A DNA stretch of 64,000 nucleotides, from positions 10,449-74,448 of the forward strand of contig BNTW01000004.1 of the NCBI GenBank assembly GCA_025996895.1, read 5' to 3'. Positions 17,154 to 25,303 of the stretch are shown in pieces. The position numbers and the translations under genes are program-made. How positions within the stretch are numbered: the first letter of the stretch is position 1; the number at the start of each line of letters is the position of its first letter. The stretch comes from Bacteroidia bacterium. GTDB lineage: Bacteria; Bacteroidota; Bacteroidia; Bacteroidales; Azobacteroidaceae. The notes below the pieces were generated by a model. The model was not told the DNA's origin and ran no database searches. It saw only the letters and a list, made by a program, of their open reading frames with translations.

Positions 17154-20045
17154 ATGAAAAAGAAATTTTGCTGCTGCTTTGTGGTTATGCTTTTGTCTTT
17201 CGCAAGTTTGAGTGTCATGGCTTCGACTTTATCCGTTACCGGACTCAAATGCGAAAACTTGATTAATCCGAATGCGGTTGATAATACAACGCCTCATTTC
17301 AGCTGGAAAGTGTTGTATGATGGCGGAAAGATGCAACAACGGTTTTATGAAATTCAAGTTGCTACCGACAGTACAATACTGAAGGAAGGCAATGCGGATT
17401 TGTGGAATACCGGTAAATTGGAATCTTCTTCTTCTGTTATGGTTTCATACGCTGGAAATGCTTTGTCGTCGCGTTCATTATGTTATTGGCGAGTACGTGT
17501 GTGGAATGATAAAGACGAAGTTTCGCCCTGGAGTGAGGTCGCTCGTTTCGGTGTGGGTATTTTGAATAAAAAAGAATGGCAGGGAAAATTCATTGGCTTG
17601 CCGGCCGGCGTGGGAAACACGGAAACGCCTTTATTGCGGAAGAAATTCGTCATAGAAGGCAACGGCACGGCTTTTTTGCATGTCAATTCGTTGGGTTATC
17701 ACGAAGTGTATATCAATGGAATGCGGGTAGGCGATGAGGTCTTGGTGCCGGCCGTTTCCCAATTAAATAAACGCTCATTGACAGTTACTTACGACCTGAC
17801 TTCCTATCTTCATGAAGGTGAAAACGAAGTAGTGTTTTGGCTGGGTACAGGTTGGTATAAGAAAAATGCCTACGATATGTCGCCGATTTCTCCGACACCC
17901 GACGGAGCGCGGGTATGTGCGCAATTAGACCAAATGAAAAACGGACAATGGGAAACAGTGATTTCAACTAATGCTTCTTGGGAAGGCAGGGAAACCGGTT
18001 ACAAAGATACCGGCTCGTGGAACGCCAATAATTTCGGAGGCGAACGGGTAGATGCTAAATTGCTTCCGGCCAATTTGAATCCCGAAACGTTAAATCAACT
18101 GACTTGGACACCTGTCGTTGAAATGGAACTGCCGAATATTGAAATGTCGCCGCAAATGACCGAGCAGAATAAAATTCAGGAAGTCATTACGCCCCGCGAA
18201 ATCACGAAATTAAGCCAAAACATTTGGCTGGTGGATATGGGCAAAAATTTGAACGGCTGGTTTGAAATGAAATTTCCCAAATTGTCGGCCAATCAGACAA
18301 TTATATTGGAGTATTCCGATTATTTGGATAACGACGTTTTTCAGGATATGGGACAAAAAGATACTTATGTATCTTCCGGAAAGGAAAATGAGGTGTTTTG
18401 TAATAAATTCAACCACCACGCTTTCCGCTATGTGAAAATTACGATGAAAGCGACTGCGCCGAAGTTGGAAGACATAAAGGCTTACCTGATTCATACCGAT
18501 TATCGTCCGGCGGCTTCTTTTGAATGTTCCGATCCCGATTTGAATGCCATTCATAACATGATACAATACACGATGAAGTGTTTGACATTTGCCGGTTATA
18601 TGGTCGATTGTCCGCATTTGGAACGTACCGGTTATGGTGGCGACGGCAATTCCTCCACGATGACTTTACAAACGATGTACGACGTATCGCAGTTATTCAG
18701 CAATTGGCTGATGGGTTGGGGTGATGTGATGCGCGAAGGCGGAAGTCTTCCGTATGTAGCACCCAATCCGGGCGGGGGCGGGGGCGGACCCTATTGGTGT
18801 GCATTTATCATTCTGGCTCCCTGGCGCACGTATGTCAATTACAACGATGATCGCTTGATACAAAAATACTATCCGGCAATGAAGCAATGGCTTGAATATG
18901 TAGAGGAATATACCGTCAATGGTTTGCTGAAACAGTGGCCGAATACGAATTACCGCATGTGGTTTTTGGGCGATTGGCTTTCTCCGTCAGGCTCAACCGA
19001 CGATTTGGTGAATAACTGCGCTATCAGCCAGTGTTTTGCTGTGATGGAAAAAATCGCCGAAGTATTGGACAAACCGGATGAAGCGCGGGAATTTAAACAA
19101 CGAAAAGAAGTTCTCAATGAACTGATACACAAAACTTATTATAAGTCGCAAAGCAAGATTTACGGTAATGCCTCGCAGTTAGACCTTTCTTATCCGATGT
19201 TGGCAGGTGTCACGCCAGCTGATTTATATGACAGTGTAAAACAACAGCTTATCAATCGGACGGCCGGTGCAAATAAAGGACATATCGGTGTCGGATTGGT
19301 GGGCGTTCCCATTCTGACCGAGTGGGCTATTCAAAACAAAGCGGTAGATTATCTATACGGCATATTGAAAAAACGCGATCAGCCGGGTTATCTGTATATG
19401 ATAGACAAAGGTGCGACCACCACTTGGGAATCGTGGGATGCTTCCCGCAGTCGTATTCATAATTGCTACAACGGTATCGGAACGTGGTTTTATCAGGCAG
19501 TCGGCGGTATCCGTCCCGACGAAAACAATCCGGGGTACAGACACGTATTTATAGAGCCTCAAATTCCGACAGGCGTAACTTGGGCGAAAACGACGAAAGA
19601 AACGCCTTACGGCACGATTGGCATAGATTGGCAATTCAACGCTCCCGCCGAATTGGTTTTGAGTATTGCAGTGCCGGTCGGCGTTACGGCTACGGTTGTT
19701 CTTCCCAATAATGCGCAAAGTTGTTCGATGAATGGAGAAAACATAATAGTTGGAAACGACAAAACGGTTGAAGTCGAAAACGGAAACTATCAGCTGACAA
19801 TCGGGTTGTCCGGAACAGGTATTTCAGCCGTAAAGAGCGAAATTAATGTTTATCCCAATCCGTTTGACGATTATATTGTATTGGATACAACTACTGAAAA
19901 TCAGCTCGTTATCTGTGATTTATCCGGTCGGACGGTATTCTCTCAAAAAACCAATGCGGGTTGCAACCGTATTAATACATCTGCGTTGTCGCAAGGCGTT
20001 TATGTCTTGAAAAGTGGCGACGAAGTCAAAAAAATTATAAAATAA
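17154..20045 (+). CDS. Secreted GH78 alpha-L-rhamnosidase with T9SS tag
   Basis: Inverting exo-alpha-L-rhamnosidase of 963 residues that releases rhamnose from glycans outside the cell. A signal peptide (about 1-24) is followed by the N-terminal beta domains (LKCENLINPNAVDNTTPHFSWKV; SLGYHEVYINGMRVGDEVL) and the (alpha/alpha)6 catalytic domain. The acidic triad characteristic of GH78 (Asp, Glu+5, Asp+12) is intact as Asp485, Glu490 and Asp497 in DCPHLERTGYGGD. After the C-terminal beta domain (PETPYGTIGIDWQ-like segment near 810), residues about 885-963 form a T9SS sorting domain with VYPNPFDDYIVL and a KKIIK end. It is closely similar over its length to the lipoprotein GH78 at 42244 but is exported differently. 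Part of the rha transcript. Confidence 0.92.
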   Translation: MKKKFCCCFVVMLLSFASLSVMASTLSVTGLKCENLINPNAVDNTTPHFSWKVLYDGGKMQQRFYEIQVATDSTILKEGNADLWNTGKLESSSSVMVSYAGNALSSRSLCYWRVRVWNDKDEVSPWSEVARFGVGILNKKEWQGKFIGLPAGVGNTETPLLRKKFVIEGNGTAFLHVNSLGYHEVYINGMRVGDEVLVPAVSQLNKRSLTVTYDLTSYLHEGENEVVFWLGTGWYKKNAYDMSPISPTPDGARVCAQLDQMKNGQWETVISTNASWEGRETGYKDTGSWNANNFGGERVDAKLLPANLNPETLNQLTWTPVVEMELPNIEMSPQMTEQNKIQEVITPREITKLSQNIWLVDMGKNLNGWFEMKFPKLSANQTIILEYSDYLDNDVFQDMGQKDTYVSSGKENEVFCNKFNHHAFRYVKITMKATAPKLEDIKAYLIHTDYRPAASFECSDPDLNAIHNMIQYTMKCLTFAGYMVDCPHLERTGYGGDGNSSTMTLQTMYDVSQLFSNWLMGWGDVMREGGSLPYVAPNPGGGGGGPYWCAFIILAPWRTYVNYNDDRLIQKYYPAMKQWLEYVEEYTVNGLLKQWPNTNYRMWFLGDWLSPSGSTDDLVNNCAISQCFAVMEKIAEVLDKPDEAREFKQRKEVLNELIHKTYYKSQSKIYGNASQLDLSYPMLAGVTPADLYDSVKQQLINRTAGANKGHIGVGLVGVPILTEWAIQNKAVDYLYGILKKRDQPGYLYMIDKGATTTWESWDASRSRIHNCYNGIGTWFYQAVGGIRPDENNPGYRHVFIEPQIPTGVTWAKTTKETPYGTIGIDWQFNAPAELVLSIAVPVGVTATVVLPNNAQSCSMNGENIIVGNDKTVEVENGNYQLTIGLSGTGISAVKSEINVYPNPFDDYIVLDTTTENQLVICDLSGRTVFSQKTNAGCNRINTSALSQGVYVLKSGDEVKKIIK

Positions 20046-20049
20046 AAAT

Positions 20050-21429
20050 ATGAAGACAAAAGTTATCATTCTATTTGCACTATTTTTGTTGAGTTTAAAT
20101 GTTGCGGCTCAACAAATATCTCCTTTCAAAGAAAACGACCGGGTGGTATTTCTGGGCAACAGCATTACCGACGGTGGTCATTATCATTCCTATATTTGGT
20201 TGTATTATATGACCCGTTTCCCCCACATGAATTTAACTGTGCTGAATGCGGGCGTTGGTGGCGACCGCGCCGAAGAAATGTTTAAACGGTTAGATGGTGA
20301 TGTATTCCCGAAAAAGCCGACGGTTTTAATCACTACTTTCGGTATGAACGACACCGGCTATTTTGAATACAATCAGCCCGGAGCCGAAGAATATGCCGAT
20401 AAAAGAGTGAGTGAATCGCAGGAATGGTATAAAAAAATGGAAGACCGGTATAAAAAATTATCGGGTACAAAGATTGTTATCATGGGAAGTTCGCCCTACG
20501 ACGAAACAGCCAAAATCGAAAACAATCCATTTAAGAATAAAAACAAGGCCATGATGCGCATTGTTGATTTTCAACGGGAATCTGCTCGCGCCAATCATTG
20601 GGAATTTATCGACCTCAACCGGTCGATGACGGATATCAACGAGCGCGAGCAAAAAATAGAGCCGTCATTTACGCTGTGCGGCGACGACCGGATTCACCCC
20701 GACAACGACGGACACATGGTGATGGCCTATCTTCTTCTCAAAGCGCAGGGATTTGCTGGCAAAGAAGTGGCCAATATAGACATAGATGCTTCTAAAGCTG
20801 TTGTGAAATCCACTTCAAACTGTACTGTTTCCGATTTGAAGAAAACGGCTGACGGCTTCTGTTTTGATTATTTGGCGAAAGCGTTGCCTTATCCGTTGGA
20901 TACGATTGCGCGGGGCTGGGGACAGAAAAAGGCTCAGGTGCGGGCGACTGAAGTAGTTCCGTTCATGGAAGAAATGAACAGGGAAATCCTGAAAATCAGT
21001 GGTTTGAAAGGCAGTTACCATCTTATTATTGATAAAGAAGAAATTGGAGTCTGGCCGGCCGAAGAATTTGCCAAGGGTATCAATCTGGCTGCACTCAGCA
21101 ACACACCTCAATATCAGCAAGCATTGAAAATTATGTTTTTGAACGAAGAACGTTGGGAAATAGAGCGTCGTTTCAGGGACTATATGTGGCTGGAATATAC
21201 ACTTTTCTGGAAAAAAGACATGTTGTTTCAAGATAACAGGGAGTCTATTCAGGTGCTGGACGAAAATTTAGACAACGGCTGGGTGCGGGCGAAACGCGAT
21301 TTGTATGCCAAAGCAATGTTTCCCGAAGTAAGACAAGCTTGGCAAAACGAAATGGATTTGCTTGTTTCCATGATATACAAGTTGAATAAGCCCGTAACAC
21401 GGAAAATAACGCTTGTACGCGATAAGTGA
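20050..21429 (+). CDS. Secreted SGNH/GDSL-family hydrolase
   Basis: Exported esterase-like enzyme of 459 residues with a signal peptide of about 21. SGNH block I is VVFLGNSITDGGH with nucleophile Ser38. Block II includes NAGVGGDRAEEM, block III TFGMNDTG and block V DDRIHPD with Asp213 and His216. A C-terminal part of roughly 220 residues follows the SGNH domain and carries no motif I recognise. SGNH enzymes in such loci usually remove acetyl or other esters from sugars, so glycan de-esterification is inferred. It sits 4 bp after the GH78 gene, which suits clearing of esters ahead of the rhamnosidase. Confidence 0.82.
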   Translation: MKTKVIILFALFLLSLNVAAQQISPFKENDRVVFLGNSITDGGHYHSYIWLYYMTRFPHMNLTVLNAGVGGDRAEEMFKRLDGDVFPKKPTVLITTFGMNDTGYFEYNQPGAEEYADKRVSESQEWYKKMEDRYKKLSGTKIVIMGSSPYDETAKIENNPFKNKNKAMMRIVDFQRESARANHWEFIDLNRSMTDINEREQKIEPSFTLCGDDRIHPDNDGHMVMAYLLLKAQGFAGKEVANIDIDASKAVVKSTSNCTVSDLKKTADGFCFDYLAKALPYPLDTIARGWGQKKAQVRATEVVPFMEEMNREILKISGLKGSYHLIIDKEEIGVWPAEEFAKGINLAALSNTPQYQQALKIMFLNEERWEIERRFRDYMWLEYTLFWKKDMLFQDNRESIQVLDENLDNGWVRAKRDLYAKAMFPEVRQAWQNEMDLLVSMIYKLNKPVTRKITLVRDK

Positions 21430-21455
21430 TTGTAAATTTTAATACACAGAAAGAA

Positions 21456-24341
21456 ATGAGAAAATTAACATTTGTGTTTTTATGGCTGATGGCTTTTTCG
21501 GCTGTCGGACGAGATTATCTCAATAATGGCAGCTTTGAAGTGGGCATGCATACCGGTTGGGAATATGAGGTAACCGGTATTTCAAAGGCGGCTTTTTCGC
21601 TTGAACAAAGTGCAAAAGTGATGGACGGCAGTGTTGCGTTGCGGGTAGATGTAACCGCTGTTGCTTCCTCAAAACCCAATTCTATTAAGGCCACTACACG
21701 TTTTACGGCCGGAAACGATTCGATCTATCTTTTGCGTTTTTGGGCGCGAGGTGCAGAAGAATCCAGAGTCTATGTAGAAGTGGAAGGCAGCGAATCGCCC
21801 GGTATCTTGTTTCAAGTACACTCGGGAGAAACCCTGTTCCATTTACCCTTTAAATTTGATACAACGAAAGAAAACAAAGAGTTAGCGATTAATTTCTATT
21901 TTAGAGATTATCGAGGTAAATTGAAAACCCGGACTCCAAGGGACTGTAAAGTAAGTACTATTGAAGCAACGTATTATTTAGATGGTGTGGAAGTGTTGGA
22001 TCAGAGCAATAAACAGCATATAGATGTAGTTCAGCAGTATAATTGGAATTACCGCCAAAAGGCAGGATTAGGCTGGGTCGCCGGTGATAACGATGTTTCT
22101 TTGCAACTTCCCGACGGACGGACGATTTGGTTTTTCAATGACTCGTTTTATGCAACTAACCACCCTGAACAAAACCGTTTAAACGATTGGGGAAGCTTTG
22201 TTCGGAATGCTTGTGTCGTAGAGGAAGCCGACGGAACATTAGTTACACGTCCGGTAACAGATCAGGGCGGTCAAAGGGTTTATTTTGAAATTCCCAATGA
22301 TCAATTGATTAAGGAAGGAAATAATGTAAGAAACTTTTTCTGGGTGGGAGATGCTATCATGGAAGATGGACAAGTGAAAGTACATTTGATTGAATGTAAT
22401 ACGGTTAAGAATCCGGAATCCGGCGCAGACGAAGTAGTGAATACCGATCGCTCTTATTTAGGAATTTTTTCTTATCCGGAATTGGAATATTTAGGATTAG
22501 AACGGCAAGAGGATTTTTGCGCCCGGTTTGAAACGTTTTTTGTAGATGATGCAGACAATAAAATTTACTTGTATCGCTCGGAAGAGGAAGATAAGGACGA
22601 CTCTTGGAATTGGAATCGTCATACCTATGTGGCTCGTGCGGATTTAGGCGATTTGTCCGGCAAAAAAGGAACGTGGGAATTTTGGGACGGAACGGCATGG
22701 TCTGCCAACAGAGCCGATGTAGACACGCTGGCCGGCCGAACGATCAATATGATGGCTGACGCGGTAATCAAACTTGGTCAGGGAAGTTATGCACAAGTTT
22801 CGATGCCTGTCATGAGTCATGATGTAACGGTGTCATTTGCTCCGGCACCTCAAGGTCCCTGGACGCCCAAACAAACGATTTATTCTGCGACGAATGATTC
22901 GTCTTCCTGGTATTATATGCCGAATTTTCACGGTCAGTTGCCCAATGGCAATTATTCTATTTCCTTTTCGGCCAACTATGGTTATTGTCTGTTTATGTGC
23001 GCAGAGTGCGATCATTGGGCATTTGTAGATAAATACTGGTATCGCCCGCGCTATATTCAGTTCGATTTATTGGCTCTTTCGCCTTATTCGGAGAAAAAAG
23101 ATTGTGCCGGTGTGGCCAATGGAACGGCCTATCTTGATGAATGTGAAGAATGTGTCGGCGGAACAACCGGTAAAGAGCCTTGCTTGCCGCCAACTCCTCC
23201 CCAACGTGAAGGAATAACCGGTTTAGCGGGTGTTTATGCCATTCAAAACAAACAAAGCGGATTGTATATGAGTATTCAAAACCAAAGTGCCGAAAATCAT
23301 GCGTTGGTCATACAATCGGAATATGCCGGCAGCCAATCGCAACAATTTGAACTGAATGATCTCGGCGACGGCTATTACAATATAATCAATGTGGCAAGCG
23401 GTTTGCTGATCAGTCCGGTCAATTTAAGCGAAGATGCTAAAGCCAATATCGAACAATGGAACGGCTTAAATTATTTAGATATTACGGATTTTGAAGGCGG
23501 ACAGCTTTCGGCTCAATACGAAGCGGCTTCAGCCTCGGAAGATGTCGGCAAACTGATTGATAATAACCGGATAACGAAATACAGCGTTTCGCAAGGCCGC
23601 GCTTGGGTACAGTTTCATTCGGCTACTCCGCAAATAGTAACACGTTATGTTCTGATGGCTTCCAACAATGCACCTTTGCGCGATCCGAAAAATTGGTCGC
23701 TCTATGGCTCTAACGATGGCGAAATTTGGACGAAATTGGATACGGTTTCCGGTTTTAAATTCCAATCCCGGTTTGAAGAGAAATATAGAAACATCGACAA
23801 TGAAACGGCTTATTCATACTACCGGCTGAATATGGAATGTTATTCGGGAAATGCTTTGCAGCTGGCCGAATGGAAATTGTTGATCGGAATAGCCCCCGAA
23901 GCGGGAGCCGATAATCAGAAATTCCTCATTCAAGATGCGGGAGAAGGTTACGTCAAATTCTTCAATAAGCACAGCAATTTGGCGTTGGAAGTATTGGACG
24001 GATTTACTTATGCGGAAGCTAATGTTTGGCAGATACCCGATGTCGGACAATACGGAACACTGTGGAAACTGATTGGAAATGTTGCAATAAAGGACGTGGA
24101 AACTACAGGAAAGCCGGAAATAATCGTTTATCCGAATCCTGTCCGGCAACAAGCGAATATCAAATTGCCGGCAGAATGGCAAAATTGTAATTTCTTTATC
24201 CACAATATAAACGGGTCGTTGGTTTATTCGGGCAAGGTGAGCGACGCCTCATTCGACCTCGGGCGTCTTCCGTCCGGATATTATCTGATAAAAGTGCGGA
24301 AGAATGATGATGTGCTTGTGAATCGTTTTGTTAAATACTAA
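21456..24341 (+). CDS. DUF5005-like secreted lectin-enzyme with nested discoidin and T9SS tag
   Basis: A 961-residue secreted protein of unknown activity. After a signal peptide (about 1-16) comes a jelly-roll, carbohydrate-binding-like N-terminal domain (YLNNGSFEVG onward, to about 185). Residues about 190-555 resemble the DUF5005/DUF4185 propeller-type families (WVAGDNDVSLQLPDGRTIWFFND). A cysteine-rich linker follows (NGTAYLDECEECVGG). From residue 586 a ricin-type beta-trefoil begins and is interrupted at about 674-811 by an F5/8-type C discoidin domain. The trefoil then resumes, and the chain ends in a T9SS sorting domain (IVYPNPVRQQANI). The ATG at 21456 fits the signal peptide better than the GTG at 21426 that overlaps the upstream gene. 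Confidence 0.72.
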   Translation: MRKLTFVFLWLMAFSAVGRDYLNNGSFEVGMHTGWEYEVTGISKAAFSLEQSAKVMDGSVALRVDVTAVASSKPNSIKATTRFTAGNDSIYLLRFWARGAEESRVYVEVEGSESPGILFQVHSGETLFHLPFKFDTTKENKELAINFYFRDYRGKLKTRTPRDCKVSTIEATYYLDGVEVLDQSNKQHIDVVQQYNWNYRQKAGLGWVAGDNDVSLQLPDGRTIWFFNDSFYATNHPEQNRLNDWGSFVRNACVVEEADGTLVTRPVTDQGGQRVYFEIPNDQLIKEGNNVRNFFWVGDAIMEDGQVKVHLIECNTVKNPESGADEVVNTDRSYLGIFSYPELEYLGLERQEDFCARFETFFVDDADNKIYLYRSEEEDKDDSWNWNRHTYVARADLGDLSGKKGTWEFWDGTAWSANRADVDTLAGRTINMMADAVIKLGQGSYAQVSMPVMSHDVTVSFAPAPQGPWTPKQTIYSATNDSSSWYYMPNFHGQLPNGNYSISFSANYGYCLFMCAECDHWAFVDKYWYRPRYIQFDLLALSPYSEKKDCAGVANGTAYLDECEECVGGTTGKEPCLPPTPPQREGITGLAGVYAIQNKQSGLYMSIQNQSAENHALVIQSEYAGSQSQQFELNDLGDGYYNIINVASGLLISPVNLSEDAKANIEQWNGLNYLDITDFEGGQLSAQYEAASASEDVGKLIDNNRITKYSVSQGRAWVQFHSATPQIVTRYVLMASNNAPLRDPKNWSLYGSNDGEIWTKLDTVSGFKFQSRFEEKYRNIDNETAYSYYRLNMECYSGNALQLAEWKLLIGIAPEAGADNQKFLIQDAGEGYVKFFNKHSNLALEVLDGFTYAEANVWQIPDVGQYGTLWKLIGNVAIKDVETTGKPEIIVYPNPVRQQANIKLPAEWQNCNFFIHNINGSLVYSGKVSDASFDLGRLPSGYYLIKVRKNDDVLVNRFVKY

Positions 24342-24366
24342 TACATAATTTTTAATTTATTCTATC

Positions 24367-25302
24367 ATGAAAAATTTATTTAAAAGCAAAAAATGGTTTT
24401 TGAGAGTTGGAATGCTGTTAGTTATTCCGGTAATATTGTTTTCTTGTTTGCATCTTCGAGCAGTATATTATCCGGAAGTGGTGAAAACCAACTCCACTTT
24501 TGAAGTGGTGATGGTGGCAGACATGAAAAATCCTTTAGACGGTGGCAACACCGAACGATTTGGTTATGGTTTTGCAGGTGTTTTGCTTCCGGTGGGTTGG
24601 ACGATTGACGAAGAATCGGTAACCTACGAATATACCGGTATTGATCCGAATAAAGACTACGGTGCTGAACCGCAAAAGGCAAACGGCAAGCTTCTTTTCA
24701 GTCAAGAAATGACGGACTATTGCATTGAACTGGATCCGGAAAAGTGGGGAGAAGAATATTATTGGCAGGGTTTCAGGACGGAAGGCCGGTTGCATTCCGA
24801 GAACATGGACAGTATCGTGATTAAGTTTAATGTTACAACCAATGACCAGGTGGGCGAATATCTGATGTTGGTTGGCATTCAGGAAACTTCGTATGATAAA
24901 GATGAATCTATTCCGGCAGGAGAGCCGGGAAATACTCTTATGGATAATAAAGGAGATGGGCCTTTCTACAAGTGCGGAGATCCGGGTTCCGATGAGTTTT
25001 CGAGGGACTACCTGATGATAACTGTCGAACAGGAAAATGGTATTGGGGTTAAATATTCCGAAAAAGACAAAGAAAACTATGCAGTTTCTTCGGCAGGAAA
25101 CGGTCAGGTGCTGGTGCGTTTGCAGAATGAAGCCAAAAAAGGCGCGGTTTCGGTTATTTATGATATGAACGGCCGGCAAGTGGCTTCGCAACAACTTACC
25201 CAGATGGACAATGTATTGAATACGACATTGAAACCGGGCGTTTATTTTATTTCTATTCAAAAAGACGGCGTACGCTCTACTCAAAAAGTGTTGGTCAAAT
25301 AA
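24367..25302 (+). CDS. DUF4961-like surface protein with lipobox and T9SS tag
   Basis: A 311-residue exported protein. The N-terminus is basic and hydrophobic and ends in ILFSC at Cys27, a plausible lipoprotein signal. Residues about 28-235 resemble the DUF4961 family found beside SusCD pairs in rhamnosidase loci, and are related in their first 60 residues to the protein at 33360 (shared ILF..SC, K.N..F.V.M pattern). Unlike that paralogue, it ends in a T9SS-type sorting domain (VSVIYDMNGRQVAS, LKPGVYFISIQ, KVLVK). A lipobox together with a T9SS tag is unusual. The role is unknown; glycan binding at the surface is inferred from context. Confidence 0.65.
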   Translation: MKNLFKSKKWFLRVGMLLVIPVILFSCLHLRAVYYPEVVKTNSTFEVVMVADMKNPLDGGNTERFGYGFAGVLLPVGWTIDEESVTYEYTGIDPNKDYGAEPQKANGKLLFSQEMTDYCIELDPEKWGEEYYWQGFRTEGRLHSENMDSIVIKFNVTTNDQVGEYLMLVGIQETSYDKDESIPAGEPGNTLMDNKGDGPFYKCGDPGSDEFSRDYLMITVEQENGIGVKYSEKDKENYAVSSAGNGQVLVRLQNEAKKGAVSVIYDMNGRQVASQQLTQMDNVLNTTLKPGVYFISIQKDGVRSTQKVLVK

Positions 25303-25303
25303 T

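Noticed and set aside
24535..25284. 249-codon antisense open frame
   Set aside because: Shadow of the DUF4961-like gene; rich in Ile, Phe, Arg and His with no motif.
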